Shown: piece after piece, positions 11,677 through 20,002 of the stretch
How positions within the stretch are numbered: position 1 is the first letter of the stretch
Layout: every line of letters begins with the position of its first letter
Assembly: GCF_000331775.1 (NCBI RefSeq)
Contig: NZ_CAPJ01000260.1
Span: 1 to 47,048 of the forward strand
Direction: 5' to 3'
DNA from: Xanthomonas translucens pv. translucens DSM 18974
GTDB lineage: Bacteria > Pseudomonadota > Gammaproteobacteria > Xanthomonadales > Xanthomonadaceae
Length of the DNA: 47,048 nt
Notes under the pieces: model-generated
Seen by the model: only the letters and a program-made list of their open reading frames with translations
Databases searched by the model: none
Told to the model about the DNA's origin: nothing
Made by a program: the position numbers and the translations under genes

Positions 11677-12540
11677 ATGGCATTTCTCGATCAACACCCC
11701 GGCCTCGGCTTTCCCGCGGCGGCGGGGCTGGGCTTGCTGGTAGGCAGTTTCCTCAATGTGGTGATCCTGCGCCTGCCCAAGCGCATGGAGTGGCAGTGGA
11801 AGCGCGATTCGCGCGAGATCCTGGAGCTGCCGGACCTCTACGATCCGCCGCCGCCCGGGATCGTGGTCGAGCCGTCGCACTGCCCGCACTGCAAGCACAA
11901 GCTGTCCTGGTTCGAGAACATCCCGCTGTTCAGCTGGCTGGCCCTGCGCGGCAAGTGCCGGCATTGCCATGCGCCGATCTCGATCCAGTACCCGCTGGTG
12001 GAGATGCTGACCAGCCTGCTGGTGGCCGCCAGCGTCTGGCGCTTCGGCTTCGGCTGGCAGGGGTTCGGCGCGATCGTGTTCAGCTGCTTCCTGGTGGCGA
12101 TGTCGGGGATCGACCTGCGCACCCGCTTGTTGCCGGACCAGCTGACCTTGCCGCTGATGTGGCTGGGCCTGGTCGGCAGCATGGACAATCTGTACATGCC
12201 GGCCAAGCCGGCGCTGCTGGGCGCGGCGGTCGGCTATGTGTCGCTGTGGTCGGTGTGGTGGCTGTTCAAGCAGATCACCGGCAAGGAAGGCATGGGCCAT
12301 GGCGACTTCAAGCTGCTGGCGGCCATCGGCGCCTGGTGCGGGCTGAAGGGCATCCTGCCGACGATCCTGATCTCCTCGCTGGTCGGCGCGGTGCTCGGCT
12401 CGATCTGGCTGGCGGCCAAGGGCCGCGACCGGGCCACGCCCATTCCGTTCGGCCCGTATCTGGCCATTGCCGGCTGGATCGTGTTCTTCTGGGGTACGGA
12501 AATCATCGAGACCTACATGCGCTGGTCCGGGTTGCGCTGA
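11677..12540 (+). CDS. pilD: Prepilin peptidase / N-methyltransferase PilD
   Basis: This 287-residue bifunctional membrane aspartic protease cleaves type IV prepilin leaders and methylates the new N-terminal Phe; in Xanthomonas it also serves type II secretion pseudopilins. The cytoplasmic N-terminal domain has two CxxC pairs (CPHCKHKLSW and CRHCHAPIS) for zinc. The catalytic aspartates lie in GIDLRTRLLPD and GHGDFKLL, the GxGD-type motif. Several hydrophobic helices follow. It forms an operon with pilC and probably coaE, whose start lies 14 bases downstream. Confidence 0.97.
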   Translation: MAFLDQHPGLGFPAAAGLGLLVGSFLNVVILRLPKRMEWQWKRDSREILELPDLYDPPPPGIVVEPSHCPHCKHKLSWFENIPLFSWLALRGKCRHCHAPISIQYPLVEMLTSLLVAASVWRFGFGWQGFGAIVFSCFLVAMSGIDLRTRLLPDQLTLPLMWLGLVGSMDNLYMPAKPALLGAAVGYVSLWSVWWLFKQITGKEGMGHGDFKLLAAIGAWCGLKGILPTILISSLVGAVLGSIWLAAKGRDRATPIPFGPYLAIAGWIVFFWGTEIIETYMRWSGLR

Positions 12541-12553
12541 GCGGAGCGGCGCG

Positions 12554-13174
12554 GTGAGCGATTTCATCGTCGGCCTCACCGGCGGCGTAGCCTCCGGCAA
12601 GAGCGCGCTGAGCCGCCGCTTCGAGGCCAAGGGCATCGTGGTGGCCGATGCCGACGTGGCCGCCCGCGCGGTGGTCGCGCCGGGGCATCCGGCGCTTGCG
12701 CAGATCGTGATCCATTTCGGCACGCAACTTCTGCGCGAGGACGGCAGCCTCGACCGCGCCGCGTTGCGCCAGCGCATCTTCGAAGATCCCGTGGCGCGCC
12801 GCGACCTGGAGGCGATCACCCATCCGGCGATCCGCGCGTTGCTGCAGCAAGCCTGCCGCGAGGCCGCCAGCCCCTATGCCGTGGCGGCGATCCCGCTGTT
12901 GACCGAAGTCGGCGCGCGCGCCGCGTATCCGTGGCTGGACCGGATCGTGGTGGTCGATGCGCCCGAGGCGACGCAACATGCGCGCCTGATGCAGCGCGAC
13001 GGCATCACCGCCGAGTTGGCGCAGCGGATGATCGCCGCGCAGGCCACGCGCGCGGCGCGGCTGGCGATCGCCGACGATGTGGTGGTGAACGATGGCGATG
13101 CCGAGCGGTTGCAGGACGCGGCGGATGCGCTGGATCGGCAGTACCGCGCATTGGCGGCGGCGAAGATCGCATAA
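12554..13174 (+). CDS. coaE: Dephospho-CoA kinase
   Basis: CoaE catalyses the last step of coenzyme A synthesis, phosphorylating dephospho-CoA. The GTG start at 12554 gives 206 residues, beginning VSDFIVGLTGGVASGKSALS, whose P-loop GGVASGKS is diagnostic. The motif DADVAARAVV and the VVVDAP segment also fit. The longer frame starting at 12467 overlaps pilD and is not needed. The placement immediately after pilD is common in gammaproteobacteria. A REP inverted pair follows 29 bases after the stop. Confidence 0.96.
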   Translation: MSDFIVGLTGGVASGKSALSRRFEAKGIVVADADVAARAVVAPGHPALAQIVIHFGTQLLREDGSLDRAALRQRIFEDPVARRDLEAITHPAIRALLQQACREAASPYAVAAIPLLTEVGARAAYPWLDRIVVVDAPEATQHARLMQRDGITAELAQRMIAAQATRAARLAIADDVVVNDGDAERLQDAADALDRQYRALAAAKIA

Positions 13175-13202
13175 GTAGTTCCGACCCGGCGATGCGTTTT
13201 TT

Positions 13203-13271
13203 GTAGGAGCGGCTTCAGCCGCGACCGGATCTTACTGGTGAAGCCCGGTCGCGGCTGAAGCCGCTCCTACA
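13203..13271. repeat. REP inverted pair between convergent genes
   Basis: GTAGGAGCGGCTTCAGCCGC and its inverse face each other across about 20 bases between the coaE stop and the convergent histidine-kinase stop. The stem is long enough to act as a bidirectional terminator or exonuclease block. Confidence 0.85.
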
Positions 13272-13296
13272 GAAGCCGGCGCTCGTCCGAGCTCGG

Positions 13297-14631
13297 TCAT
13301 GCCGGCCTGAACCACAGTGTCGCCACCACGCCCTTGGAGGCGCCCGGGCGCACGTTGACCTGCCAGCCGTAGAGGTCGCACAGCCGGCTGACGATCGACA
13401 GACCGATGCCGCCGCCCTGCGAGTGTCCAGCGTGGGTACCGCGGTAGCCGCGCTGGAACAGCTTGGCGGCGTCTTCCGCGCTGAGGCCGGGGCCGGAGTC
13501 GATCACCTGCACCGCATCGCTTAACACCCGCACCACCACCTGTCCTTCCTGGGTGTACTTGACCGCGTTGCCGATCAGGTTGCCCAGCGCCACCGACAGC
13601 GCCGACTCCGGCGCGTCGATGGTCAGGTTGCGTTCGCCTTCCAGCAGCAACTGCAGCGGCTTGCCGCCCAGTTGCGCGCGATGCGACTCGATCAATTGCT
13701 CGGCGACCTTGGCCACGTTGCTGTGGCCCTGCCCGCGCTCGTTGCGCGACAGCAGCAGCAACGAACCGATCAGGTCGCTGCACTGCTGTTCGGCGCGCTG
13801 GATGCGCTGTAGGCGCTGCAATACCTTCTCGTCGAGATTGGGACGGGTCAGCAGCAGTTCGGTGGCGCCGCGGATCACCGCCAGCGGCGTACGCAGCTCA
13901 TGGCTGACGTCGGCGTTGAACTCGCGGTCGCGCTGCACGACCTCTGTGAGCCGGGCCGAGTAGTCGTCGAGCGCTTCGGCCAGCTGGCCGACCTCGTCGT
14001 CGGGGAAATGCGGCGCCAGCGGCTTGGGATCGCTGCTGCCGCGGTAGGCGCGCAGCCGCGCAGCCAGATCGGAAACCGGGCGCATCACCCGCGACGCCGA
14101 CCACCAACCGATCACCAGCGACAGCGCACTGAACACCAGCACCGAGAGCAAAAGTGCGCGCTTGAGTTGAACTTCGCTACGCAGCGTTTGCGTCATGTCA
14201 TATGCGAGGAAAAACCACTCGCTATCTGTCTTGCGCACCGCCAGCTTGTAGGCGAACGGGTCTCCATGTTCGTCCAGTCCGACAATGTTGTGGTTGCCGT
14301 TAGGGAGTCGCGCCCAATCAGGGCGCTCCTGCCGCACACGGTCGAACTTGTCGCGGGTGAACACAAATGCGCGAATCTGCTGGACTGGCAGATCCGGATT
14401 GCGACTTCGGTCAGAATAGAAGCGTTGGGCGAAAGCGTCGATATTGCGATTCATCACGTCTTCGACCAGCTGGTTCTCCACCCGCGCGCGCGCCCAGTTG
14501 GTGGCGAACGCGAACAGTGCGGTCAGGCCGAAGCCCAACAGCACGAAGGACAGGATGATGCGGCTGCGCAGGCGGCGGCGGTAGCGTCCGCGCCGCCGCA
14601 CCGCCCGCGGCAACTCTCCAGCTTCAGGCAT
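13297..14631 (-). CDS. Two-component sensor histidine kinase, OmpR/PhoQ-like class
   Basis: A 444-residue sensor. An Arg-rich cytoplasmic start precedes a first membrane helix (about 25-47, IILSFVLLGFGLTALFAFAT). A periplasmic loop of about 120 residues follows, then a second helix (ALLLSVLVFSALSLVIGWW), HAMP, the H-box NADVSHELRTPLAV, N-box GNLIGNAVKYT, G1 DSGPGLS and G2 GGGIGLSIV. It overlaps the upstream response regulator by eight bases, so the pair is translationally coupled. Position near pilD-coaE and the sequence style recall the RaxH/RaxR or PhoQ/PhoP-like pairs of Xanthomonas; the exact identity is not certain and the signal is unknown. Confidence 0.92.
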   Translation of the reverse strand: MPEAGELPRAVRRRGRYRRRLRSRIILSFVLLGFGLTALFAFATNWARARVENQLVEDVMNRNIDAFAQRFYSDRSRNPDLPVQQIRAFVFTRDKFDRVRQERPDWARLPNGNHNIVGLDEHGDPFAYKLAVRKTDSEWFFLAYDMTQTLRSEVQLKRALLLSVLVFSALSLVIGWWSASRVMRPVSDLAARLRAYRGSSDPKPLAPHFPDDEVGQLAEALDDYSARLTEVVQRDREFNADVSHELRTPLAVIRGATELLLTRPNLDEKVLQRLQRIQRAEQQCSDLIGSLLLLSRNERGQGHSNVAKVAEQLIESHRAQLGGKPLQLLLEGERNLTIDAPESALSVALGNLIGNAVKYTQEGQVVVRVLSDAVQVIDSGPGLSAEDAAKLFQRGYRGTHAGHSQGGGIGLSIVSRLCDLYGWQVNVRPGASKGVVATLWFRPA

Positions 14632-15307
14632 CGGGCGCGGCGATGCGGTAGCCGATGCCGTGGCGGGTCTGGATCATCGGCACCTCGAACGGCTTGTCCA
14701 CCACCGCGCGCAGGCCGTGGATGTGCACGCGCAGCGAGTCCGAGTCCGGCAGTTCCTCGCCCCACACGCGGGTTTCCAGCTCCTGCCGGGTCACCACCGC
14801 AGGCGAGGCTTCCATCAGCGACTGCAGGATCTTCAGCGCGGTCGGGTTGAGCTGCAGCAGCTTGCCCTGGCGCCGCACTTCCAGCGTGTCCAGGTTGTAT
14901 TCCAGGTCGCCGGTCTCCAGTACGCGGGTGTGCACGCCCTTGCCGCGGCGCGACAGCGCGTTGAGCCGCACTTCCACTTCCTGCAGCGCGAACGGCTTGA
15001 TCAGGTAGTCGTCGGCGCCGGAATCGAAGCCTGCCAGCTTGTTGTCCAGCGAGTCGCGGGCGGTGAGCATCAGCACCGGGGTCTGCTTGCGCGCTTCATT
15101 GCGCAGCTTGCGGCACACTTCGATGCCGTCCATGCCCGGCAGGTTGAGGTCGAGCACGATCGCATCGAATTCGTGCACGACCGCCAGGTGCAGGCCGGTG
15201 ACGCCGTCGGCGGCGAAATCCACCGTGTGCCCGCGGTCTTCGAGGTAGTCGCCCAGGTTGGCAGCGATATCGCTGTTGTCTTCGATCACTAGAATTCGCA
15301 CCAACAT
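14624..15307 (-). CDS. OmpR-family response regulator
   Basis: A 227-residue regulator. The receiver domain has acidic residues in ILVIEDNSD, phospho-acceptor Asp53 in IVLDLNLPGMDG, Thr in VLMLTARD and Lys in YLIKPFA. The C-terminal winged helix contains RQELETRVWGEELPDSDSLR and the terminal RHGIGYRI. It is the first gene of a two-gene minus-strand operon with the kinase at 13297-14631. Its partner and setting suggest the RaxR-type regulator known from Xanthomonas, but this is memory-based and not proven here. Confidence 0.93.
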   Translation of the reverse strand: MLVRILVIEDNSDIAANLGDYLEDRGHTVDFAADGVTGLHLAVVHEFDAIVLDLNLPGMDGIEVCRKLRNEARKQTPVLMLTARDSLDNKLAGFDSGADDYLIKPFALQEVEVRLNALSRRGKGVHTRVLETGDLEYNLDTLEVRRQGKLLQLNPTALKILQSLMEASPAVVTRQELETRVWGEELPDSDSLRVHIHGLRAVVDKPFEVPMIQTRHGIGYRIAAPDA

Positions 15308-15398
15308 TTACCCCGTCAGTCGTACTTGCCAGTTGGATTGCGCCGCATCGATCCTGCGCATCCTCGTTGTCGCGGCGGCGTTCCGCCACGGTCTTGCA

Positions 15399-15771
15399 TT
15401 ACGTCGTGGCGCGCAGCGATCCGGCGACCGCTTCGCGCCTGCAGATCAGCCGGCTGTCCAATGACGCCTTGGACAGCAGCGTGTTGACCGTTCCCTGATC
15501 GTTGAACAGCACGACCGTGTCTTCCTTGCGCAGCGTCTCGACGTTGGGATAGGAATTGAGCACCGTCGCCATGCGCGACAGCGCGGCTTCCACCTTGCTG
15601 CGATTTTCTGCTGAGTTCGGAACAGGTCTTGCCATCGTCCAACTGCTGACGAATTGTACTGAGTTGCTGTGCGAACGATTTCTTCACGTTCATGGGCGCC
15701 TCACCTTTCGGTGCCGCTACCGCGTTGCACGCGAGCGCCATTCCCAGTCTCAGACCGATCACCTGCTGCAT
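15399..15771 (-). pseudogene. Small secreted hypothetical protein with one frameshift
   Basis: The first frame starts at 15771 with MQQVIGLRLGMALACNAVAA, a signal-peptide-like stretch, and runs through KKSFAQQLSTIRQQLDDGKT to CSELS. The continuation SENRSKVEAALSRMATVLNS ... ASLDSRLICRREA lies in the next frame, opening just after. Removing one A near 15610 (AGCAGAAAAT to AGCGAAAAT) would join them into one protein of about 120 residues. The function of the family is not known to me; small exported proteins of this form occur in Xanthomonas. The frameshift could be real decay or a sequencing error. Confidence 0.6.
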
Positions 15772-15885
15772 CCCATCCCTGCGCGATTGGCGGTGTGAGC
15801 GCACTGTAGCCGCCCCGCGAACGGGGCCGCAAGCTGCGCGCATCGGGGTTTCGGTGCGTCGTCGTCGCCACAGACCTGCGCATAC

Positions 15886-15915
15886 AAAAAGACCCAAGCG
15901 GCGACGCCGCTTGGG
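15886..15915 (-). terminator. Rho-independent terminator downstream of rimK
   Basis: On the minus strand a perfect 10-bp stem (CCCAAGCGGC/GCCGCTTGGG, three-base loop) is followed by TCTTTTTG. It lies about 120 bases after the rimK stop. Confidence 0.85.
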
Positions 15916-16032
15916 CCGAAAATATATCCCGATTACCGTTCCTGCTGAGGAGGGCAGAGCTGCGGTCCGGGAGAGCATACGCAGGCGGGAATTAAAGCCG
16001 TGTTAAGCCAGAACGCAGGCGCGAATATCGGC

Positions 16033-16926
16033 CTAACTCACTGATTTCTTTCGAATCAGACTGGCTTCGAGGTGTTCGATGACCTTGCCGGCGATATCCA
16101 GCCCGCACACCGCCTCGATCCCTTCCAGGCCGGGGGTGGAGTTGACCTCCAGCACCAGCGGGCCGCGCCGCGAGCGGATCAGGTCGACCCCGGCCACGCC
16201 CAGGCCCAGGGCCTTGGCCGAACGCACCGCCACCTCCTGCTCGCCACGGCTGGCGGTGGCCAACTGCGCACTGCCGCCCACATGCAGGTTGGAGCGGAAG
16301 TCCCCTTCCGGCGCCTGCCGGCGCATCGCCGCGACCACCTGGTTGCCGACCACGAAGCAGCGCAGGTCGGCGCCTTCGGCCTCGCCGATGAACTCCTGCA
16401 CCAGGAAATTGGCGTACAGGCCGCGCAGCGCCTCGACCACGCCGCGCGAGGCGCTGGTCTTCTCGGTCAGGATCACCCCGGTGCCCTGGGTGCCTTCGTT
16501 CAACTTCACCACGTGCGGCGGCGGCCCCAGCATCGACAGCAGATCGCCGGTGTCGTCGGGGTTGTCGCCGAACACGGTCATCGGCATGTCGATGCCCTTG
16601 GCCGCCAGCAGCTGGTGCGCGCGCAGCTTGTCGCGCGCGCGCAGGATCGCGTCGGACGGATTGGGCGTGCGCACGCCCATCATTTCCAGCTGACGCAGCA
16701 CCGCGGTGCCGTAGCGGGTGACGGAATTGCCGATGCGCGGGATCACCGCGTCGTAGCCGGTGATCGGCTTGCCCTTGTAATGCATGGTGAAGGCCCCGGC
16801 CGCGATGCGCATATAGCAGCGCAGCGGGTCGAGCACGCGCACCGTATGCCCGCGCTCACGGCCGGCCTCGACCAGGCGCCGCGTTGAATACAACTTGGTG
16901 TTGCGGGACAGGATGGCGAGCTTCAT
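16033..16926 (-). CDS. rimK: RimK-type ATP-grasp ligase (ribosomal protein S6 glutamate ligase)
   Basis: This 297-residue ATP-grasp enzyme adds glutamate residues to the C-terminus of ribosomal protein S6; relatives make poly-glutamate or gamma-glutamyl bonds. The N-terminus [20 protein letters not shown] is typical of RimK. ATP-grasp features include [15 protein letters not shown] (about 140-154), the [18 protein letters not shown] strand pair, and the metal-binding end [17 protein letters not shown]. Length is standard. It is a single gene on the minus strand with its own terminator, divergent from the TonB-dependent receptor. Confidence 0.95.
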   Translation of the reverse strand: MKLAILSRNTKLYSTRRLVEAGRERGHTVRVLDPLRCYMRIAAGAFTMHYKGKPITGYDAVIPRIGNSVTRYGTAVLRQLEMMGVRTPNPSDAILRARDKLRAHQLLAAKGIDMPMTVFGDNPDDTGDLLSMLGPPPHVVKLNEGTQGTGVILTEKTSASRGVVEALRGLYANFLVQEFIGEAEGADLRCFVVGNQVVAAMRRQAPEGDFRSNLHVGGSAQLATASRGEQEVAVRSAKALGLGVAGVDLIRSRRGPLVLEVNSTPGLEGIEAVCGLDIAGKVIEHLEASLIRKKSVS

Positions 16927-17225
16927 CGAGGCGCGACGGCGGTGGCTGGCCCGGCATCATACGTTGCGCCGTCGGCGCTGCGAGGTCGCTGCCATGCCCG
17001 ATCGTTCTCGCGCGCGACCGTGGCGGCGGCACGTGAGCGGCCTTGGTATGCCCGCTCGGCCATGGGTATCTGCAGACACGCTGTCCCACAGCCGACACGG
17101 AACCGCCCCGAAACGTTCACAAAACCGTTGCATGGTGGCGAGCGGGCCGCACAGGCCGTGTGTTGGCTGTCACGCATCGCACGCTGGGTCCCGACGCCTC
17201 CCTCATTTTATCTTGGTGAATTCCG
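16927..17225. other. Intergenic region between rimK and the TonB-dependent receptor
   Basis: About 300 bases carry the divergent control regions of rimK and the receptor. No convincing promoter hexamers, operator palindrome or small gene were found by eye. A GGTGA ribosome-binding site sits just before the receptor ATG. Confidence 0.5.
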
Positions 17226-19523
17226 ATGACCGCCTCCTCCACAACCCTGCGCCTGCATGCGATGGTGCTCGCCGTCGCATCCGCGCTGCCGGCCTTCGCC
17301 GCAGTGGCCGAGACCGCACCGGCCGACGCCGCGGCCACGGCCACCGCCGGCAACGGCGATGCGACCATGCTCGATGCGATCACCGTGGTGTCCACCGGCA
17401 CCACCCGCCAGGTGCAGCGCATCACCCGCGAGGACATCGGCACTACCGCCCCCGGCACCAGCGCGCTGAAGGTGTTGGACAAGCTGCCCGGCGTGCAGTT
17501 CCAGTCGGCCGATGCGTGGGGTTCCTACGAGTGGTCGACCGCGATCAGCCTGCACGGTTTCGACCAGAGCCGGCTCGGCTTCACCCTGGATGGCGTGCCG
17601 CTGGGCACCATGAGCTACGGCGTCAGCGACGGCCTGCAGGTGACCCGCGCGATCATCTCCGAGAACGTCGGCTCGGTGGAGCTGTCGCAGGGCGCCGGCG
17701 CCCTGGGCACCGCCTCGAGCAGCAACCTCGGCGGCGCCGTGCGCTACTACTCCGACGATCCGGACGCCACGCCGGGCATCCGCTTCAGCCAGACCTTCGG
17801 CTCCGATTCCACCCGCCGCACCTACCTGCGCGGCGACACCGGCGACATCAACGGCTTCTCGATGTACACCTCGCTGGTGCACGGCGAAGTGGACAAGTGG
17901 AAAGGCTACGGCAACAACGAGTACAACCAGGCCAACGTCAAGGCGCTGTACCAGTGGGGCGACGGCAACCGCGTCAGCCTGTTCCTGGACAGCTCCAAGC
18001 GCAAGGAATACGACATCATGGATCTGTCGCTGACCTCGCAAAAAGCGCTGGGCTGGGACTGGGACTACCTGATGCCGGACTGGAACAGCGCGGCGCAGAT
18101 CGCCAACGCGCTCAACGGCAACGGCAGCTACCCGGCGTCCTTGAACGCCCTGCCCGCCGACTACGGCAAGGCCGACGCCACGTACTACTCCGGCGCTGGC
18201 CTGCGCGACGACAACCTGGCCGCGCTCAGCGGCGCGTTCAACCTGGGCGGCAACGCCACGCTGAACCTGACCGGCTACTACCACGACAACAACGGCGAAG
18301 GCCAATGGACCACGCCGTACGTGGCGTCCTCGGCCACGGTGCCGCTGTCGATGCGTACCACCGACTATCGCCTCAACCGGCATGGCGTCACCGCGTCGCT
18401 GAACTTCACCGTCGCCGGCAATGAGATCGAGATCGGCGGCTGGTACCAGAACGCCAAGACCGTGCAGGAGCGCAATTACTTCCTGCTCGATGGCCCGTTC
18501 ACCGATCTGTACTACTTCAACAAGTCCGGCACCCTGTTCGCACGCGGTTTCGCCCAGCATTACGAAACCGACACCCGCATGTTCTATGCGCAGGACACGC
18601 TGCGCCTGCTCGACGACCGCCTGACCGTGAACGTCGGCGCCAAGAAACTGCAGGTGGACGCCACCTCGCAGTCGCTGGTGCCGACCGCCTCCTACGCGGC
18701 CGGCGAGATCAAGGCCGATTCGGATCTGTTGCCGCAGGTGGGCGTGAACTACAAGCTCGACGAGCACCAGGAAATCTACGCGTCCTACAACAAGAACATG
18801 GCCGGCTTCGGCTTCACCCCGTTCCAGGAATCGCAGACCGCGTTCGACGCGATCAAGCACTCGCTGCAGCCGGAAACCGCGCAGACCTACGAACTGGGCT
18901 ACCGCGTGCGCGGCGACGGCATCGAGGCGTCGCTGGCGCTGTACCACACGACCTTCGACGACCGCCTGCTGGTGACCTCGCCGTGCAGCGCGATCCAGAC
19001 CTGCGCGGCCACGCTCAACAACGTCGGCTCGGTGCGTAGCCAGGGCGCCGACTTGGCGGTGATGTGGCGCCCGATCGCGCAGCTGCGCTGGCTCAACTCT
19101 CTGTCCTACGACGACTCCACCTACCAGGACGACTACCTCAACGGCGGCGTGGTGGCCACCTCGGGCAAGCGCGTGGTCGGCATTCCGGAGTGGATGTTCT
19201 CCAGCAGCCTGGCCTACGAGAACGCCGGCTGGCACGCGGCGCTGGACGGCAAGTACACCGGCCGCCGCTACATCAGCTACCTCAACGACTCGTCGGTGCC
19301 GAGCTACTGGCGCTTCGACCTGAGCGCGGGCTACGACTTCGGCGAAGTCGGCATGTTCCAGAACCTGGGCCTGAGCGCCAACGTCACCAACCTGTTCGAC
19401 AAGCGCTACTTCGCTACCGTCGGCACCAACGGCTACGTCGTCTCCGATCCGAACGGCTACAACCAGACGCTGATGGCCGGCGCGCCGCGCCAGTTCTTCG
19501 TCACCTTCAGCGGCAAGTTCTGA
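17226..19523 (+). CDS. TonB-dependent outer-membrane receptor
   Basis: This 765-residue outer-membrane transporter takes up a scarce ligand using TonB energy. A signal peptide (LRLHAMVLAVASALPAFAAV) is followed by a TonB-box-like DAITVVSTGT near residue 50. Next comes a plug domain with VLDKLPGVQFQ, GFTLDGVPLG and NVGSVELSQGAGALGTASS. The long beta-barrel ends with a terminal Phe (QFFVTFSGKF), the outer-membrane assembly signal. The ligand is not evident: no neighbouring uptake or siderophore genes give a hint. A terminator follows at 19614-19637. Confidence 0.95.
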   Translation: MTASSTTLRLHAMVLAVASALPAFAAVAETAPADAAATATAGNGDATMLDAITVVSTGTTRQVQRITREDIGTTAPGTSALKVLDKLPGVQFQSADAWGSYEWSTAISLHGFDQSRLGFTLDGVPLGTMSYGVSDGLQVTRAIISENVGSVELSQGAGALGTASSSNLGGAVRYYSDDPDATPGIRFSQTFGSDSTRRTYLRGDTGDINGFSMYTSLVHGEVDKWKGYGNNEYNQANVKALYQWGDGNRVSLFLDSSKRKEYDIMDLSLTSQKALGWDWDYLMPDWNSAAQIANALNGNGSYPASLNALPADYGKADATYYSGAGLRDDNLAALSGAFNLGGNATLNLTGYYHDNNGEGQWTTPYVASSATVPLSMRTTDYRLNRHGVTASLNFTVAGNEIEIGGWYQNAKTVQERNYFLLDGPFTDLYYFNKSGTLFARGFAQHYETDTRMFYAQDTLRLLDDRLTVNVGAKKLQVDATSQSLVPTASYAAGEIKADSDLLPQVGVNYKLDEHQEIYASYNKNMAGFGFTPFQESQTAFDAIKHSLQPETAQTYELGYRVRGDGIEASLALYHTTFDDRLLVTSPCSAIQTCAATLNNVGSVRSQGADLAVMWRPIAQLRWLNSLSYDDSTYQDDYLNGGVVATSGKRVVGIPEWMFSSSLAYENAGWHAALDGKYTGRRYISYLNDSSVPSYWRFDLSAGYDFGEVGMFQNLGLSANVTNLFDKRYFATVGTNGYVVSDPNGYNQTLMAGAPRQFFVTFSGKF

Positions 19524-19613
19524 GTTGACGCAACGCCAGGGAAGGCGATCGCGCCGCCGTTGCGAAAGCAGCGGCGGCGCCTTGCGTTAGCGAGGTAAAA
19601 CGCCACACGCATG

Positions 19614-19637
19614 AAGCCGCCATCTGGCGGCTTTTTC
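19614..19637 (+). terminator. Rho-independent terminator of the TonB-dependent receptor
   Basis: AAGCCGCC-ATCT-GGCGGCTT runs into TTTTTC, about 90 bases after the receptor stop. Confidence 0.85.
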
Positions 19638-19662
19638 ATTAGTGCGTGGCGTCATTGGGGCC

Positions 19663-19968
19663 AGTCGCGGCTGAAGTTGCTCCTACAAGAGCCGGGACAC
19701 TACGCTCTTGTAGGAGCAACTGTCTTCAGCCGCGACAAGCGAAGTGGTGAATGTTCCGAACCGGCATGCAGTCGGGACTGAAGTCCCTCCCACAACAGGC
19801 CTCGCCGCTCTGCGGCGCCGGTGGAGCCCTTGTGGGAGCGACTTCAGTCGCGACGAACGCAGCGGCGAGCCTTCCGGCTTCGGACGTTGTCGCGGCTGAA
19901 GCCGCTCCTACAGTGCACCCAGCCGGCTATTCGCTGGCTGTTGTAGGAGCGGCTTCAGCCGCGACACA
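19663..19968. repeat. Array of six REP units in three inverted pairs
   Basis: Units lie near 19663-19687, 19707-19737, 19766-19796, 19829-19856, 19887-19915 and 19938-19967, alternating in orientation so that they form three facing pairs. Two variants occur: GGAGCGGCTTCAGCCGCG and GGAGCGACTTCAGTCGCG; the middle pair is of the second type. The array fills the gap between convergent transcription from the receptor and the phospholipase gene. Short frames across it are artefacts of the repeats. Confidence 0.9.
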
Positions 19969-20002
19969 CGGCCTGGATGCCGCTTATTGAATGGGCCGAC
20001 AG

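Noticed and set aside
17208..19235. 675-codon minus-strand open frame opposite the TonB-dependent receptor
   Set aside because: Antisense shadow of a high-GC gene; Val/Gly/Arg-rich, with no ribosome-binding site or motif.
19751..19990. Small frame across the REP array
   Set aside because: Its sequence is the translation of repeat units, so it is not treated as a gene.
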